From positions 1,145 to 31,112 of the forward strand of contig MFPR01000010.1 of assembly GCA_001784175.1 (NCBI GenBank): DNA of 29,968 nt, given 5' to 3'. Below are positions 1-8,272 of this stretch, one piece after another (within the stretch, counting starts at the first letter, position 1; each line of letters begins with the position of its first letter). The DNA comes from Candidatus Lindowbacteria bacterium RIFCSPLOWO2_12_FULL_62_27. GTDB lineage: Bacteria > Lindowbacteria > 2-12-FULL-62-27. The notes beneath the pieces are model-generated. The model was not told the origin of the DNA. It was given only the letters and a program-made list of their open reading frames with translations, and did no database searches. The position numbers and the translations under genes are program-made.

Positions 1-3000
1 AGCGACCAGAACCTGGACGGGAGCGCGGTGGAGACGGTGACAGTGACGGTGACGAACTGGACGACGGGGGAGACGGAGGTCGTGACGCTGACGGAGACGG
101 GCAAGAACACGGGAATCTTCGGCCTGGCGGGACTTCCGACGAGCACGAACGCGTCCGATTCCACGGGCAACACAGGGAAGCTGTATGTGCGGTCCGCGGA
201 CACGTTCAGCGCGAAGTATGTCGATCCGACGGACGCGAGGGACTCCGCCACGACCTCGACGGGGCAATTCCAGTTGACATCGACCGTATCTTCCGGCGTA
301 TTCCCAACTGTTCTCAAGATCGGGGACTCTGTTGCGCCGGCCATCACGGACACGGACCAGAACCTGAACGGCACGGTGACCGAGACGGTGACGGTCACGA
401 TCACGAATCAGACGACGGGCGAGACGGAGACGCTGACGCTGACGGAGATCGGAACGAACGGCAGTATCTTCGATATCGCGGGCCTTCTGACGAGCGTGAC
501 CTCCGCCGATTCCACAAACAATTCCGGGAAGCTGTACGTTCGGTCGGGGGATACGCTGACGATCAAATACACGGACCCGACGGACGGTACGGACAGCGTG
601 ACGTCGGGGACTATCACGATGATTCCGGACACGGCGACGAGTTACGGCACGTCGCCGTTGACGGTGTCGACGTCGGACTCGATCGCGCCGGTGGTGTCGG
701 ACTCGGATCAGAATTTGAACGGCGACGCGGTGGAGACGGTGACGGTGACGATCACGAACTGGATGACGGGCGAGACGGAGATTCTGACGCTGACGGAGAC
801 GGGGAAGAATACGGGGGTATTTGACATCGGAGGACTGACGCTGTCGATCCTGCCGGGCGATTCGACAACCGGAAGCGGGAGGATGTACGTGAAGCCGGGC
901 GACACGGTGACGGCGAAATACACGGACCCGACGGACGGGAGGGACTCGTTCACGACGCCGTCGATCAGCGTCGTGCCGGACACGGCGAAGTCCGCGATAT
1001 CGGCGACCTCGTCCCCCGCCATTGGCGATTCGGTCTACGTGATGGTGACGGACAGCGATCAGAACCTGAATGGTGCCGCGACGGAAACGATCACCGCGAC
1101 GGTGACCAACTGGACGACGGGGGAGACGGAGGTCGTGACGCTGACGGAGACGGGCAAGAACACGGGAATCTTCGGCCTGGCGGGACTTGTGACAAGCACG
1201 AGCGCGTCCGATTCCACAAGCAGCACGGGAAAGCTGTACGTGCGGTCCGCGGACACGTTCAGCGCGAAATACATCGACCCGACGGACGCGAAAGACTCCG
1301 CCACGACTTCGACGGGGCAGTTCCAGCCGTCGCCGACGGCGTCGTCGGGGATATTCCCGACGGTGCTGATTCTTGGCGATTCGGTGTCGGCGACGATCAC
1401 GGACACGGACCAGAACCTGAACGGCACGGTGACCGAGACGGTGACGGTGACGATCACGAACCAGACGACGGGCGAGACGGAGACGCTGACGCTGACGGAG
1501 ATCGGAACGAACGGTAGCCTCTTTGACATCGCGGGCCTTGCGACGAGCGTGAATCCCGCCGATTCCACGAACAATTCCGGAAAACTGTACGTTCGCGCGG
1601 CGGACACGCTGACGATCAAATACATCGACCCGACGGACGGCACGGATAGCGTGACGTCCGGGACGATCACGATGATCCCGGACACGACGACGAGTTACGG
1701 CACGTCGCCGGTGTCTGTGTCGACGGCGGACTCGATTGCGCCGATCGTGTCGGACTCGGATCAGAACCTGAACGGGGACGCTGTGGAGACGATCACGGTG
1801 ACGATCACGAACGGCGTGACGGGGGAGACGGAGGTGCTGACGCTGACGGAGACTGGAAAAAATACGGGCGTGTTCGACATTGCGGGCCTGACGCTGTCGA
1901 TTCTATCGGGCGATTCGACGAGCGTCAGCGGCAAGCTGTACGTGAAGCCGGGTGACACGGTGACCGCAAAATATACGGATCCGACGGACGGGCGGGACTC
2001 GTTCACGACGCCGTCGATCGGGATCGTGCCGGACACTTCGAAGTCCTCGATCTCGGCGACCCCGTTGCCCGCAATCGGCGATTCGGTCTACGTGACGGTG
2101 GCGGACAGCGATCAGAACCTGAATGGCGGCGCGACGGAAACAATCACCGTGACTGTAACCAACTGGACGACGGCCGAGACGGAGGTCGTGACGCTGACGG
2201 AGACGGGGAAAAACACGGGAATATTCGGACAGGCAGGCCTTCCGACCAGCGCGAACGCATCCGATTCCACGAGCGGCACGGGCAGGTTGTACGCCCGCGC
2301 GGCGGACACGTTCAGTGCGAAATACATCGATCCGACGGACGCCAAAGACTTCGCCACGACCTCGACGGGACAGTTTCAACCGACATCGTCGATATCTTCC
2401 GGTGTGTTCTCGACGACCTTGATTGCGGGGGAAACGCTTGCGCCGGTGATCACGGACACGGACCAGAACCTGAATGCGACAGTCATCGAAACGGTAAGCG
2501 TCATTGTGACAAATATCCGCACGGGCGAAACGGAGACGCTGGTATTGACGGAGACGTCAAACAACAGCGGCGTGTTCGACTTGGCGGGGTTGAACACAAG
2601 CTCGAAGGCGTCAGATTCAATATCCTCAACGAACAGGTTGTACGTAAGACCCGGGGACACGCTGACGGCAAAATATACGGACCCGACGGATGGGACAGAC
2701 AGCGTGACGTCTCCGGTCATCACGACGATACCGGATACGACAACGAGTTCCGGCACGTCGCCGGTGCGGGTAGCGACCTCGGAGTCCATCTCGATAACAG
2801 TGACGGACAGCGATCAAAACCGGGATGCGGATGCGGTCGAGACAATTGCGGTGATCGTGACGAATCAGACCACGGGCGAGACGGAAATCCTGATTTTGAC
2901 GGAGACGGGCAAAAACACCGGCATCTTCGACATCGCAAGCCTGACGTTGAGCTTGAATGCGTCGGATTCGGGATCGCCCTCGGGCAAATTGTACGTGAAG

Positions 3001-3790
3001 CCGGGCGATACCGTGACGGCGAAGTACACAGACCCGAGAGATCCGAAAGACAGTTTCACCACCGCCGCCATCAGCGTGGCGCCGCCGCCGACCTCTGTCG
3101 CTTCGGATACCACGGTCACAGTCCTTCCGTCCGCCGCGGTCACCGCATCTGATTCGATCGCCCCGATGATCTCCGACCCCGACCAGAACCTCAACGGCGA
3201 TGTGGTTGAAACCATCGCGGTCGTCATCACCAATAGTCTGACGGGCGAGACGGAAATCCTGATTTTGACGGAGACGGGTAAAAACACAGGTATCTTCGAT
3301 ATCGCGGGCCTGCCGCTTTCGACCCTTGCGTCGGACTCCGGCACCGGATCCGGCAAACTCTACATCAAATCCGGCGACACGGTGACGGTCAAATACACGG
3401 ATCCGAACGATCCCTCCGACTCGTTCACTTCGGCCGCGATCACGATCAACGCCGACACTTCAACCTCATCGCTGACGACGGTCACCTCCATCGCCGCGGG
3501 CGATTCTCTGACCGCGACCGTCTCGGACAGCGACCAGAATATGAACGGAAACGCGATCGAGACGGTGACGGTCACGATCACCAACCAGACCACGGGCGAG
3601 ACGGAAACGCTGACGCTCACCGAGACGGCGGAGAACGCCGGCATTTTCGGCATCGCCGGACTGCCGACCACGTCGAACGCAACCGCGGCCGCAAGCGGAT
3701 CGGGGACCCTGTACGTCCGCGCGCTCGACACGCTGACCGTCAAATACGTAGACCCGACAGACTCGACGGACAGCCGGACGTCCGGAGCAA
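1..3790 (+). repeat. Tandem coding repeats, 351-bp units in a 1,053-bp higher-order period
   Basis: Eleven copies of a unit of about 117 codons are visible. The units cycle through three subtypes (A: NWTTGETEVV with FSAKY; B: NQTTGETETL with TIKY; C: ETEILTLTE with VTAKYTDPTD). Equivalent A units begin at 1, 1054 and 2107, exactly 1,053 bp apart. A stretch of about 80 bp is identical between the first and second A units. In the first six or so units Thr is nearly always ACG. The later units (about 2800-3790) are more divergent, mix ACC/ACA/ACG, and one carries a 6-codon insertion. This looks like recent unequal duplication of a three-unit block on the N-terminal side. Confidence 0.93.
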
Positions 3791-4938
3791 TCGCCGTGAC
3801 CGGCGAAACACTCACCGCCTTTCTGGACACGATTCAGCAGATCCGGATCAGCGTCTATCGTGGCGGGCCCGATTCGAACGTCTTCGTCTTCCGTCCGACC
3901 GGGCGTGGCGGCGAAGGATTGCCCGGCTTGGACGGCCACCGCATGACGGTATCGATCGCGGACAGCACGGGCGGCCGCGGCGCCTTTGTCTCGTCCACAG
4001 CGAAATTCACCCTGGATTCCGCGTACCTGCCCTACACGGCCGTCGAAAACAATCTGCTTTTCCTGCGCGTGACGCTCTTTGGCGAGACCTACTATCCCAT
4101 CGTTGAAATTTCGGCCGGATCCACATCGCCGCCCATGTACGTCGTCGGGCGCCGCCATCCAACGCACTCGGAAGGCATTCTCAAGATTCCGGCGGGATAT
4201 TTCGACAGCGACGGATATCGGATCATCATCGAAGATTACGACGATTTCAGCGTGGAGACGGCCTCCCTGAAGCCCAATGTGCTGACCGCCAATTCCAACA
4301 TGTCGCGGTATCCGGCGGCGAGTGTCCTGCCGGTGAGTATCCGGCCGGAACAGCAGATCTACATCTACGAAACGAAGACCGGCCGGAAAATCCACTCGCT
4401 CGGCATCACCGTCGAAGTTTCGATCACGTATCCCGACGAGGACGACGACGGCATCATCGACGGCACCCCCATCGACGAGTCCACGCTCGAGATGTACTTC
4501 CTCGATGAGTCGACATCCGAGTGGGTCCACGTCTCGAACGTCACCCGGGACAAGGCGCGCAATTGGGTCACAACGCGCGTCAACCATTTCACGGTCTTCA
4601 CCCTGATCGGTCTTGCCGCCTCGACCGACGCCTCGCAGATCCGAGTCTATCCGAATCCGTTCCGTCCCAACGACGGCGATCCGGACAACGGCGGCGAGTA
4701 TATCGCCGGCAATTTGAACACCGGCGTGATCATGGACAACGTCCCGGCGGGTTCGAAAGTCGAGATTTTCACCATGCTCGGAGAGCTCGTGTCCCGCGCG
4801 ACCGCCGGCAATTCGGGCATCTATCAGTGGGACGTCCGCAACGACAAGAATCAGAGCGTGGTGTCCGGAGTCTACATCGTCGTCGTCACGGCGCCGAACG
4901 GATCGAAGCTTGTGGACAAGCTCGTGATCATCCGATGA
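1..4938 (+). CDS. Giant exported tandem-repeat surface protein with FlgD-Ig/sorting-type C-terminus (5' partial)
   Basis: The frame is open to the left edge, and residues matching the repeat precede the first possible GTG at 28, so the true start lies outside the window. The visible part is about 1,645 residues. Residues 1 to about 1,265 are eleven tandem beta-type repeats of about 117 aa. Each opens with a DxDQNLNG-type Asp/Asn-rich motif that may bind calcium and contains TGETE, LTETGKNTGIF and AKYTDPTD motifs. A non-repeated region follows (about 1,270-1,540) with an acidic DEDDDGIIDGT stretch. The end (about 1,547-1,645) matches a FlgD-Ig/type A sorting-like domain: YPNPFRPN, then VEIFTMLGELV, a GIYQWDVRN-type strand and VSGVYIVVV. 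Such proteins are usually surface adhesins or fibres exported across the outer membrane. The stop overlaps the next start (ATGA), and the neighbour is PorV-like, consistent with an export pair. The ligand is unknown. Confidence 0.88.
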   Translation, partial: SDQNLDGSAVETVTVTVTNWTTGETEVVTLTETGKNTGIFGLAGLPTSTNASDSTGNTGKLYVRSADTFSAKYVDPTDARDSATTSTGQFQLTSTVSSGVFPTVLKIGDSVAPAITDTDQNLNGTVTETVTVTITNQTTGETETLTLTEIGTNGSIFDIAGLLTSVTSADSTNNSGKLYVRSGDTLTIKYTDPTDGTDSVTSGTITMIPDTATSYGTSPLTVSTSDSIAPVVSDSDQNLNGDAVETVTVTITNWMTGETEILTLTETGKNTGVFDIGGLTLSILPGDSTTGSGRMYVKPGDTVTAKYTDPTDGRDSFTTPSISVVPDTAKSAISATSSPAIGDSVYVMVTDSDQNLNGAATETITATVTNWTTGETEVVTLTETGKNTGIFGLAGLVTSTSASDSTSSTGKLYVRSADTFSAKYIDPTDAKDSATTSTGQFQPSPTASSGIFPTVLILGDSVSATITDTDQNLNGTVTETVTVTITNQTTGETETLTLTEIGTNGSLFDIAGLATSVNPADSTNNSGKLYVRAADTLTIKYIDPTDGTDSVTSGTITMIPDTTTSYGTSPVSVSTADSIAPIVSDSDQNLNGDAVETITVTITNGVTGETEVLTLTETGKNTGVFDIAGLTLSILSGDSTSVSGKLYVKPGDTVTAKYTDPTDGRDSFTTPSIGIVPDTSKSSISATPLPAIGDSVYVTVADSDQNLNGGATETITVTVTNWTTAETEVVTLTETGKNTGIFGQAGLPTSANASDSTSGTGRLYARAADTFSAKYIDPTDAKDFATTSTGQFQPTSSISSGVFSTTLIAGETLAPVITDTDQNLNATVIETVSVIVTNIRTGETETLVLTETSNNSGVFDLAGLNTSSKASDSISSTNRLYVRPGDTLTAKYTDPTDGTDSVTSPVITTIPDTTTSSGTSPVRVATSESISITVTDSDQNRDADAVETIAVIVTNQTTGETEILILTETGKNTGIFDIASLTLSLNASDSGSPSGKLYVKPGDTVTAKYTDPRDPKDSFTTAAISVAPPPTSVASDTTVTVLPSAAVTASDSIAPMISDPDQNLNGDVVETIAVVITNSLTGETEILILTETGKNTGIFDIAGLPLSTLASDSGTGSGKLYIKSGDTVTVKYTDPNDPSDSFTSAAITINADTSTSSLTTVTSIAAGDSLTATVSDSDQNMNGNAIETVTVTITNQTTGETETLTLTETAENAGIFGIAGLPTTSNATAAASGSGTLYVRALDTLTVKYVDPTDSTDSRTSGAIAVTGETLTAFLDTIQQIRISVYRGGPDSNVFVFRPTGRGGEGLPGLDGHRMTVSIADSTGGRGAFVSSTAKFTLDSAYLPYTAVENNLLFLRVTLFGETYYPIVEISAGSTSPPMYVVGRRHPTHSEGILKIPAGYFDSDGYRIIIEDYDDFSVETASLKPNVLTANSNMSRYPAASVLPVSIRPEQQIYIYETKTGRKIHSLGITVEVSITYPDEDDDGIIDGTPIDESTLEMYFLDESTSEWVHVSNVTRDKARNWVTTRVNHFTVFTLIGLAASTDASQIRVYPNPFRPNDGDPDNGGEYIAGNLNTGVIMDNVPAGSKVEIFTMLGELVSRATAGNSGIYQWDVRNDKNQSVVSGVYIVVVTAPNGSKLVDKLVIIR

Positions 4939-6815
4939 GTCGGCGGATGGCATTCCATCTCAGGCGGATGGCGCGCGCGTGCGCCCTGGGTCTATCCCTG
5001 CTGGTTCCGGCGGCGGCCTTCGCGGGAACGGGCGACGGCGGCACAAGCGCCGCCGTGTTCCTGCGTCTCGCCAATGGCGGCGCGGCCGCGGCCCTGGGCG
5101 AGGCCTATGTTGCCCGAAGCGGCGTCATCGAGGCCTTGCATTACAATCCCGGCGGCCTCACGCGCATTGGCAAGGCGCAGATTCAGATGCAGCATAACGA
5201 TTATCTGCTCGACATGAAATCCGACTACGCCGCCGGCGCGTTTTCCGCCGGACGTTGGACGCTCGGATCGTCCCTGCTGATCCTCGATCAGGGCACCTTC
5301 ACCCGCCGCACGATCTCCAACCCCGCCGGCACGGGCCGGTTCAGCGCGGGCGCCCAGATGTTGTCTTTCGCGGTCTCGCGTCAATTCGGCGAACGAGTGT
5401 CCGTGGGCGGCGCAGGCCGGGTCTTCCGGGAGAAACTGGACAATATCAGCCGAACCGGCGAGTCATTCGATCTGGGCGTGCATACGATCGCGATAGAAGA
5501 TTTGCTCGAGTTTGGCGCCGCCATCCGCAATATGGGACCGGCGGTCAAGTTCGACCGGGACGAGGAGAATCTGCCGCTGGATATCTCGCTGGGCCTTCAT
5601 GTGCCGCGCCTGTTTGTCCGCGGCCTCAAGGTCTCCACATCGCTGTCGTTTGTGCGCCGGCAGGAACCCGAGTTTGGCGCGGGCATCGAATATGGAGTAA
5701 TGAATATGGCATTCCTTCGTTTCGGATACAATTCTCGAAACGATCTCGGGTCCGGATTGACGGCCGGCCTGGGGTTCCATGTCGGCGGATTTCAACTCGA
5801 CTATGCCTACGTGCCGTTCAATGATGCGGGAAACAGCCACCGCCTTTCGATGACTCTTGCATTCGGCCGTCCGCCCCGTTTCGAGCCGCAAGAGCCGCAA
5901 GCCCACGACAGAAATGTTCATTCTGCGCCGCGTCTTTCAAACGATCTGGCGCCGACGGAACCCGCGAGCGTCACTCATTCGCGCGATGTCCCACCCCCCG
6001 CGCCCCCTCGCGCCGACCGGGATGCGTCCGTTCCGCGGAAAGTCTCCGGGCTGCCGTCCGGTCCGGACAAAGCCAAAGAATACGCGGACATGGCCCGCCG
6101 ATTTCTGAGGCAGGGAAATTATGCGCAGGCGAATTTTTATGCCGGCGCGGCCGAAAAGATGGGTTATCCGGACGCCGGGATCATTCTCGGGCAAATCGAT
6201 GCCGCCGCCAAAGACGAAATCCATCGGCACGAGAATGCGGCAAAGGCAAAGGAGTATGCCGACATGGCCCGCAGATTTCTGGAACAGGGAAACATGATCC
6301 AGGCGAAATTCTACGCCACCGAGTCCCAGCGATTCGGCAATCCCGATGCGGGAAATCTTCTGTCGCAGATATCCGCCGCGGAAGCAGAACAGGAAACATC
6401 AAGAAAAGCGGAACAATCCCGGCGTCTGGCCGCCGCGGTCGCACCCTCGTTCCGGCGGCCGGACGACGTGCAGTTCATGAGGGATCTCTCGAAGGCGTGG
6501 GAAGCCCTGGCCTTGAAAAAAGTGGCCGCCGCCAGAGACTTCGCCGCCAAGGCCGCTGCCGTCACATATGACGACGCCGAAAAACTCCTGATCGAGATCG
6601 ACCGCGCCGAAAAACCGGAAACGCAGGATCATCCCGGGATTCCCATTGACGCCATGCTGTACCTGTCCAGCGCGTGGGATCTTTTGTCGAACGGAAACGC
6701 CCCGCTCGCCGAATTGTTCGCGAGCAAGGCGCTGGCCCGCGGCGCGGACGGTGCGATCCCCATCATCCGCCGCGTCTATCGCATTCAGTCGGAATCTTCA
6801 GCCGCCGCGCGATAA
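4935..6815 (+). CDS. PorV/UPF0164-like outer-membrane protein with C-terminal helical repeats
   Basis: The ATG at 4935 overlaps the upstream stop (ATGA) and gives a good signal peptide: Arg-rich start, hydrophobic ALGLSLLVPAAAFA, cleavage near residue 30. Residues about 31-320 resemble the PorV/UPF0164 beta-barrel family: GTSAAVFLRLANGGAAAALG, ALHYNPGGL and the late LSMTLAFGRP strand. A proline-rich linker follows. Then come two close helical repeats (AKEYADMARRFL at about residues 379 and 437, 58 residues apart) and at least two weaker TPR/Sel1-like copies to the C-terminus. PorV is the type IX secretion shuttle protein that carries sorting-domain cargo; here it sits beside a cargo-like protein. 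Fusion to a helical-repeat tail is unusual for the family and might scaffold partners in the periplasm. The longer open frame from 4521 only overlaps the upstream gene. Confidence 0.8.
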   Translation: MSRRMAFHLRRMARACALGLSLLVPAAAFAGTGDGGTSAAVFLRLANGGAAAALGEAYVARSGVIEALHYNPGGLTRIGKAQIQMQHNDYLLDMKSDYAAGAFSAGRWTLGSSLLILDQGTFTRRTISNPAGTGRFSAGAQMLSFAVSRQFGERVSVGGAGRVFREKLDNISRTGESFDLGVHTIAIEDLLEFGAAIRNMGPAVKFDRDEENLPLDISLGLHVPRLFVRGLKVSTSLSFVRRQEPEFGAGIEYGVMNMAFLRFGYNSRNDLGSGLTAGLGFHVGGFQLDYAYVPFNDAGNSHRLSMTLAFGRPPRFEPQEPQAHDRNVHSAPRLSNDLAPTEPASVTHSRDVPPPAPPRADRDASVPRKVSGLPSGPDKAKEYADMARRFLRQGNYAQANFYAGAAEKMGYPDAGIILGQIDAAAKDEIHRHENAAKAKEYADMARRFLEQGNMIQAKFYATESQRFGNPDAGNLLSQISAAEAEQETSRKAEQSRRLAAAVAPSFRRPDDVQFMRDLSKAWEALALKKVAAARDFAAKAAAVTYDDAEKLLIEIDRAEKPETQDHPGIPIDAMLYLSSAWDLLSNGNAPLAELFASKALARGADGAIPIIRRVYRIQSESSAAAR

Positions 6816-6840
6816 ACCCGGACGGCCCATGGCGTCGGTT

Positions 6841-6857
6841 GCCGGGCGCGGCCCGGC
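6841..6857. terminator. GC hairpin between convergent genes
   Basis: GCCGGG and CCCGGC form a perfect 6-bp stem around a 5-base loop in the 92-bp gap between the convergent genes ending at 6815 and 6908. There is no T-tract on either side, so it may act as a weak bidirectional transcription barrier or be chance in GC-rich DNA. Confidence 0.35.
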
Positions 6858-6907
6858 AGGAGCGCAGGCCGGCCAGATCGCCCGAGGAAACCTCTGCACT
6901 CCGCATC

Positions 6908-7633
6908 TTACTTCGCCTTGCCGCCCTTCACAAACCCGTACTCGACCAGTTTCGTCGCGCCGTCCTTGACCAGTCCCACCTCCGGCGCATACAGCTTGAT
7001 GCTGTGTTCCCCCGGCTCAAGCGGCGTTGTCTCGTCCACCTTCAGGCAACCCTCGAAGGTCCCCGCCGGTGTCTTGAGCGTCTCGTTCACGCTGATGATT
7101 TCCGCCCGGTCCATGGCCGCGTCCGGCGCGATTTCCTGATAATGCTTGAATCCCACGCCCGGTTTGGCCGGCATGATGAGACCGTATCGCGCGCCCTCCG
7201 ACCCATGCAACCATGCGCCTTCGTGACCCGTAACTTTGCCGCCTTTATACATGTCCACCTCTTCTCCAAAGTAATAGATGTCATTCGTCTTGCGATCCAC
7301 CGCAAAGAAATTTCTGGACACTTCCACCAGCCGGTCTTTCTTCCACTCCCGTTCCTCGACGATCCGGGTTTCGATGCCGCCGATCTTCCGGGTCTCGTTC
7401 AACACCGTGATCTCGACGCCCTCGGTCTTGCTTTTCAAGAGGAGCCGATAGCCCGGCTCCAGAATCCAGTAGCGGTTCCGGCCGGTCGTCACAAAATCAC
7501 GGTCCGCGACCGCAAACGAATCCAGCCAAGCGCTCTCCGCGCCGCCCTCCTCTTTATCATCCCCGGCGAGACCTTCGAATGCCCCCATCGCGATGAACAT
7601 GCACAGAACAAAAACTGTGATCAGATGCTTCAT
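6908..7633 (-). CDS. Secreted protein of unknown function
   Basis: A 241-aa protein starting at the ATG at 7633. That start places an AAGGAG ribosome site 13 bases upstream and gives a signal peptide: MKHLITVFVLCMFIAMG, cleavage near residues 22-25. The longer open frame to 8092 runs antisense into nrfH and is not credible. The mature part is rich in charged beta-strand-like segments (YWILEPGYRLLL, ETRIVEEREWKKDRLVEVSRN) and ends with a conserved-looking region (LKTPAGTFEGCLKV, LYAPEVGLVKDG). It has a single mature-region Cys near the end. The pattern resembles small conserved periplasmic or lipid-exposed proteins found in environmental genomes, but I recognise no named family. It is divergent from nrfH and shares the intergenic region, so co-regulation is possible. 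Confidence 0.75.
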   Translation of the reverse strand: MKHLITVFVLCMFIAMGAFEGLAGDDKEEGGAESAWLDSFAVADRDFVTTGRNRYWILEPGYRLLLKSKTEGVEITVLNETRKIGGIETRIVEEREWKKDRLVEVSRNFFAVDRKTNDIYYFGEEVDMYKGGKVTGHEGAWLHGSEGARYGLIMPAKPGVGFKHYQEIAPDAAMDRAEIISVNETLKTPAGTFEGCLKVDETTPLEPGEHSIKLYAPEVGLVKDGATKLVEYGFVKGGKAK

Positions 7634-7698
7634 GAACGTCTTCACGCTCCTTGCGTGGATTTTTTTTCCTCCATATTCACACGGTAGCATACGAAACA

Positions 7699-7745
7699 TG
7701 ACGGTAAAATGACGGTTCAGCTTTGATCCGGTCATGCCGTATGAT
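7699..7745 (+). promoter_or_regulatory. Putative nrfHA promoter with 11-bp-period direct repeat
   Basis: TGACGGT occurs at 7699-7705 and 7710-7716, a period of 11 bp, typical of sites bound by OmpR/PhoB-type response regulators. It abuts a possible -35 (TTCAGC, 7716-7721) with an 18-bp spacer to TATGAT (7740-7745). Assignment to nrfHA rests on position only. Confidence 0.3.
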
Positions 7746-7786
7746 TGTCTTAGGCAGGATCGGATTCTGAAGTGAAGGGAGGCGTC

Positions 7787-8248
7787 GTGAAGAAGGCCGC
7801 GGTGCGGATGCGTCTTGTGATCGCCTTTGCCGTTCTTCTCGGCGGAGCGCTTGGCATCGGAGGGTACACGTTCATCTACGCCAAGGGGTATTCGTATCTG
7901 ACCGACGACCCGGCGGCCTGCGCGAACTGCCACATCATGCAGGACCAGTATGGCGGCTGGATCAAATCCAGCCACCGCGCGGTTGCTGCTTGCAACGATT
8001 GTCACACGCCTCGGCCGCTTGTCCGCAAGTATGCCGTGAAGACTTCGAACGGATTCTGGCATTCGTTCGCGTTCACCACGGGGCAATTTCACGAACCGGT
8101 TCGAATCAAGGAGCGAAATCGCCGGGTGCTCGAGGAATCATGCCGCCGCTGCCACGCCGATATCGTGACCGCGCTCGAAGGGCCACACCGGGCGACGGAA
8201 ACCGTGCTGTGCGTCAAATGCCATGCGGCGGTCGGCCACGAAACATGA
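7787..8248 (+). CDS. nrfH: NrfH, membrane tetraheme quinol dehydrogenase of nitrite reductase
   Basis: NapC/NirT family small subunit. It oxidises membrane quinol and passes electrons to NrfA. One N-terminal membrane helix (about residues 8-30) is followed by four CXXCH heme sites: CANCH, CNDCH, CRRCH and CVKCH. The first is followed by IM (CANCHIM), the position of the Met that ligates heme 1 in NrfH. About 153 residues, normal for NrfH. The GTG at 7787 is preferred because AAGGGAGG lies just upstream at 7775-7782; an in-frame GTG at 7772 is possible. nrfA follows after 24 bases, so the two are surely co-transcribed. Confidence 0.92.
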   Translation: MKKAAVRMRLVIAFAVLLGGALGIGGYTFIYAKGYSYLTDDPAACANCHIMQDQYGGWIKSSHRAVAACNDCHTPRPLVRKYAVKTSNGFWHSFAFTTGQFHEPVRIKERNRRVLEESCRRCHADIVTALEGPHRATETVLCVKCHAAVGHET

Positions 8249-8272
8249 TCGCCATGATACAAGGAGGGCGCT

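Noticed and set aside
408-3830. Several 75-210-codon minus-strand frames rich in Val and Ser across the repeats
   Set aside because: They recur with the repeat period and are reverse readings of ACG/GAC-rich codons. No start sites or domains support them.
3466-4953. 495-codon open frame on the minus strand opposite the giant surface protein gene
   Set aside because: Antisense shadow of GC-rich repeat DNA. The plus-strand frame has clear repeats, a sorting-type end and a coupled neighbour; the minus frame has an Arg/Asp/Val-rich composition and no recognisable domain.
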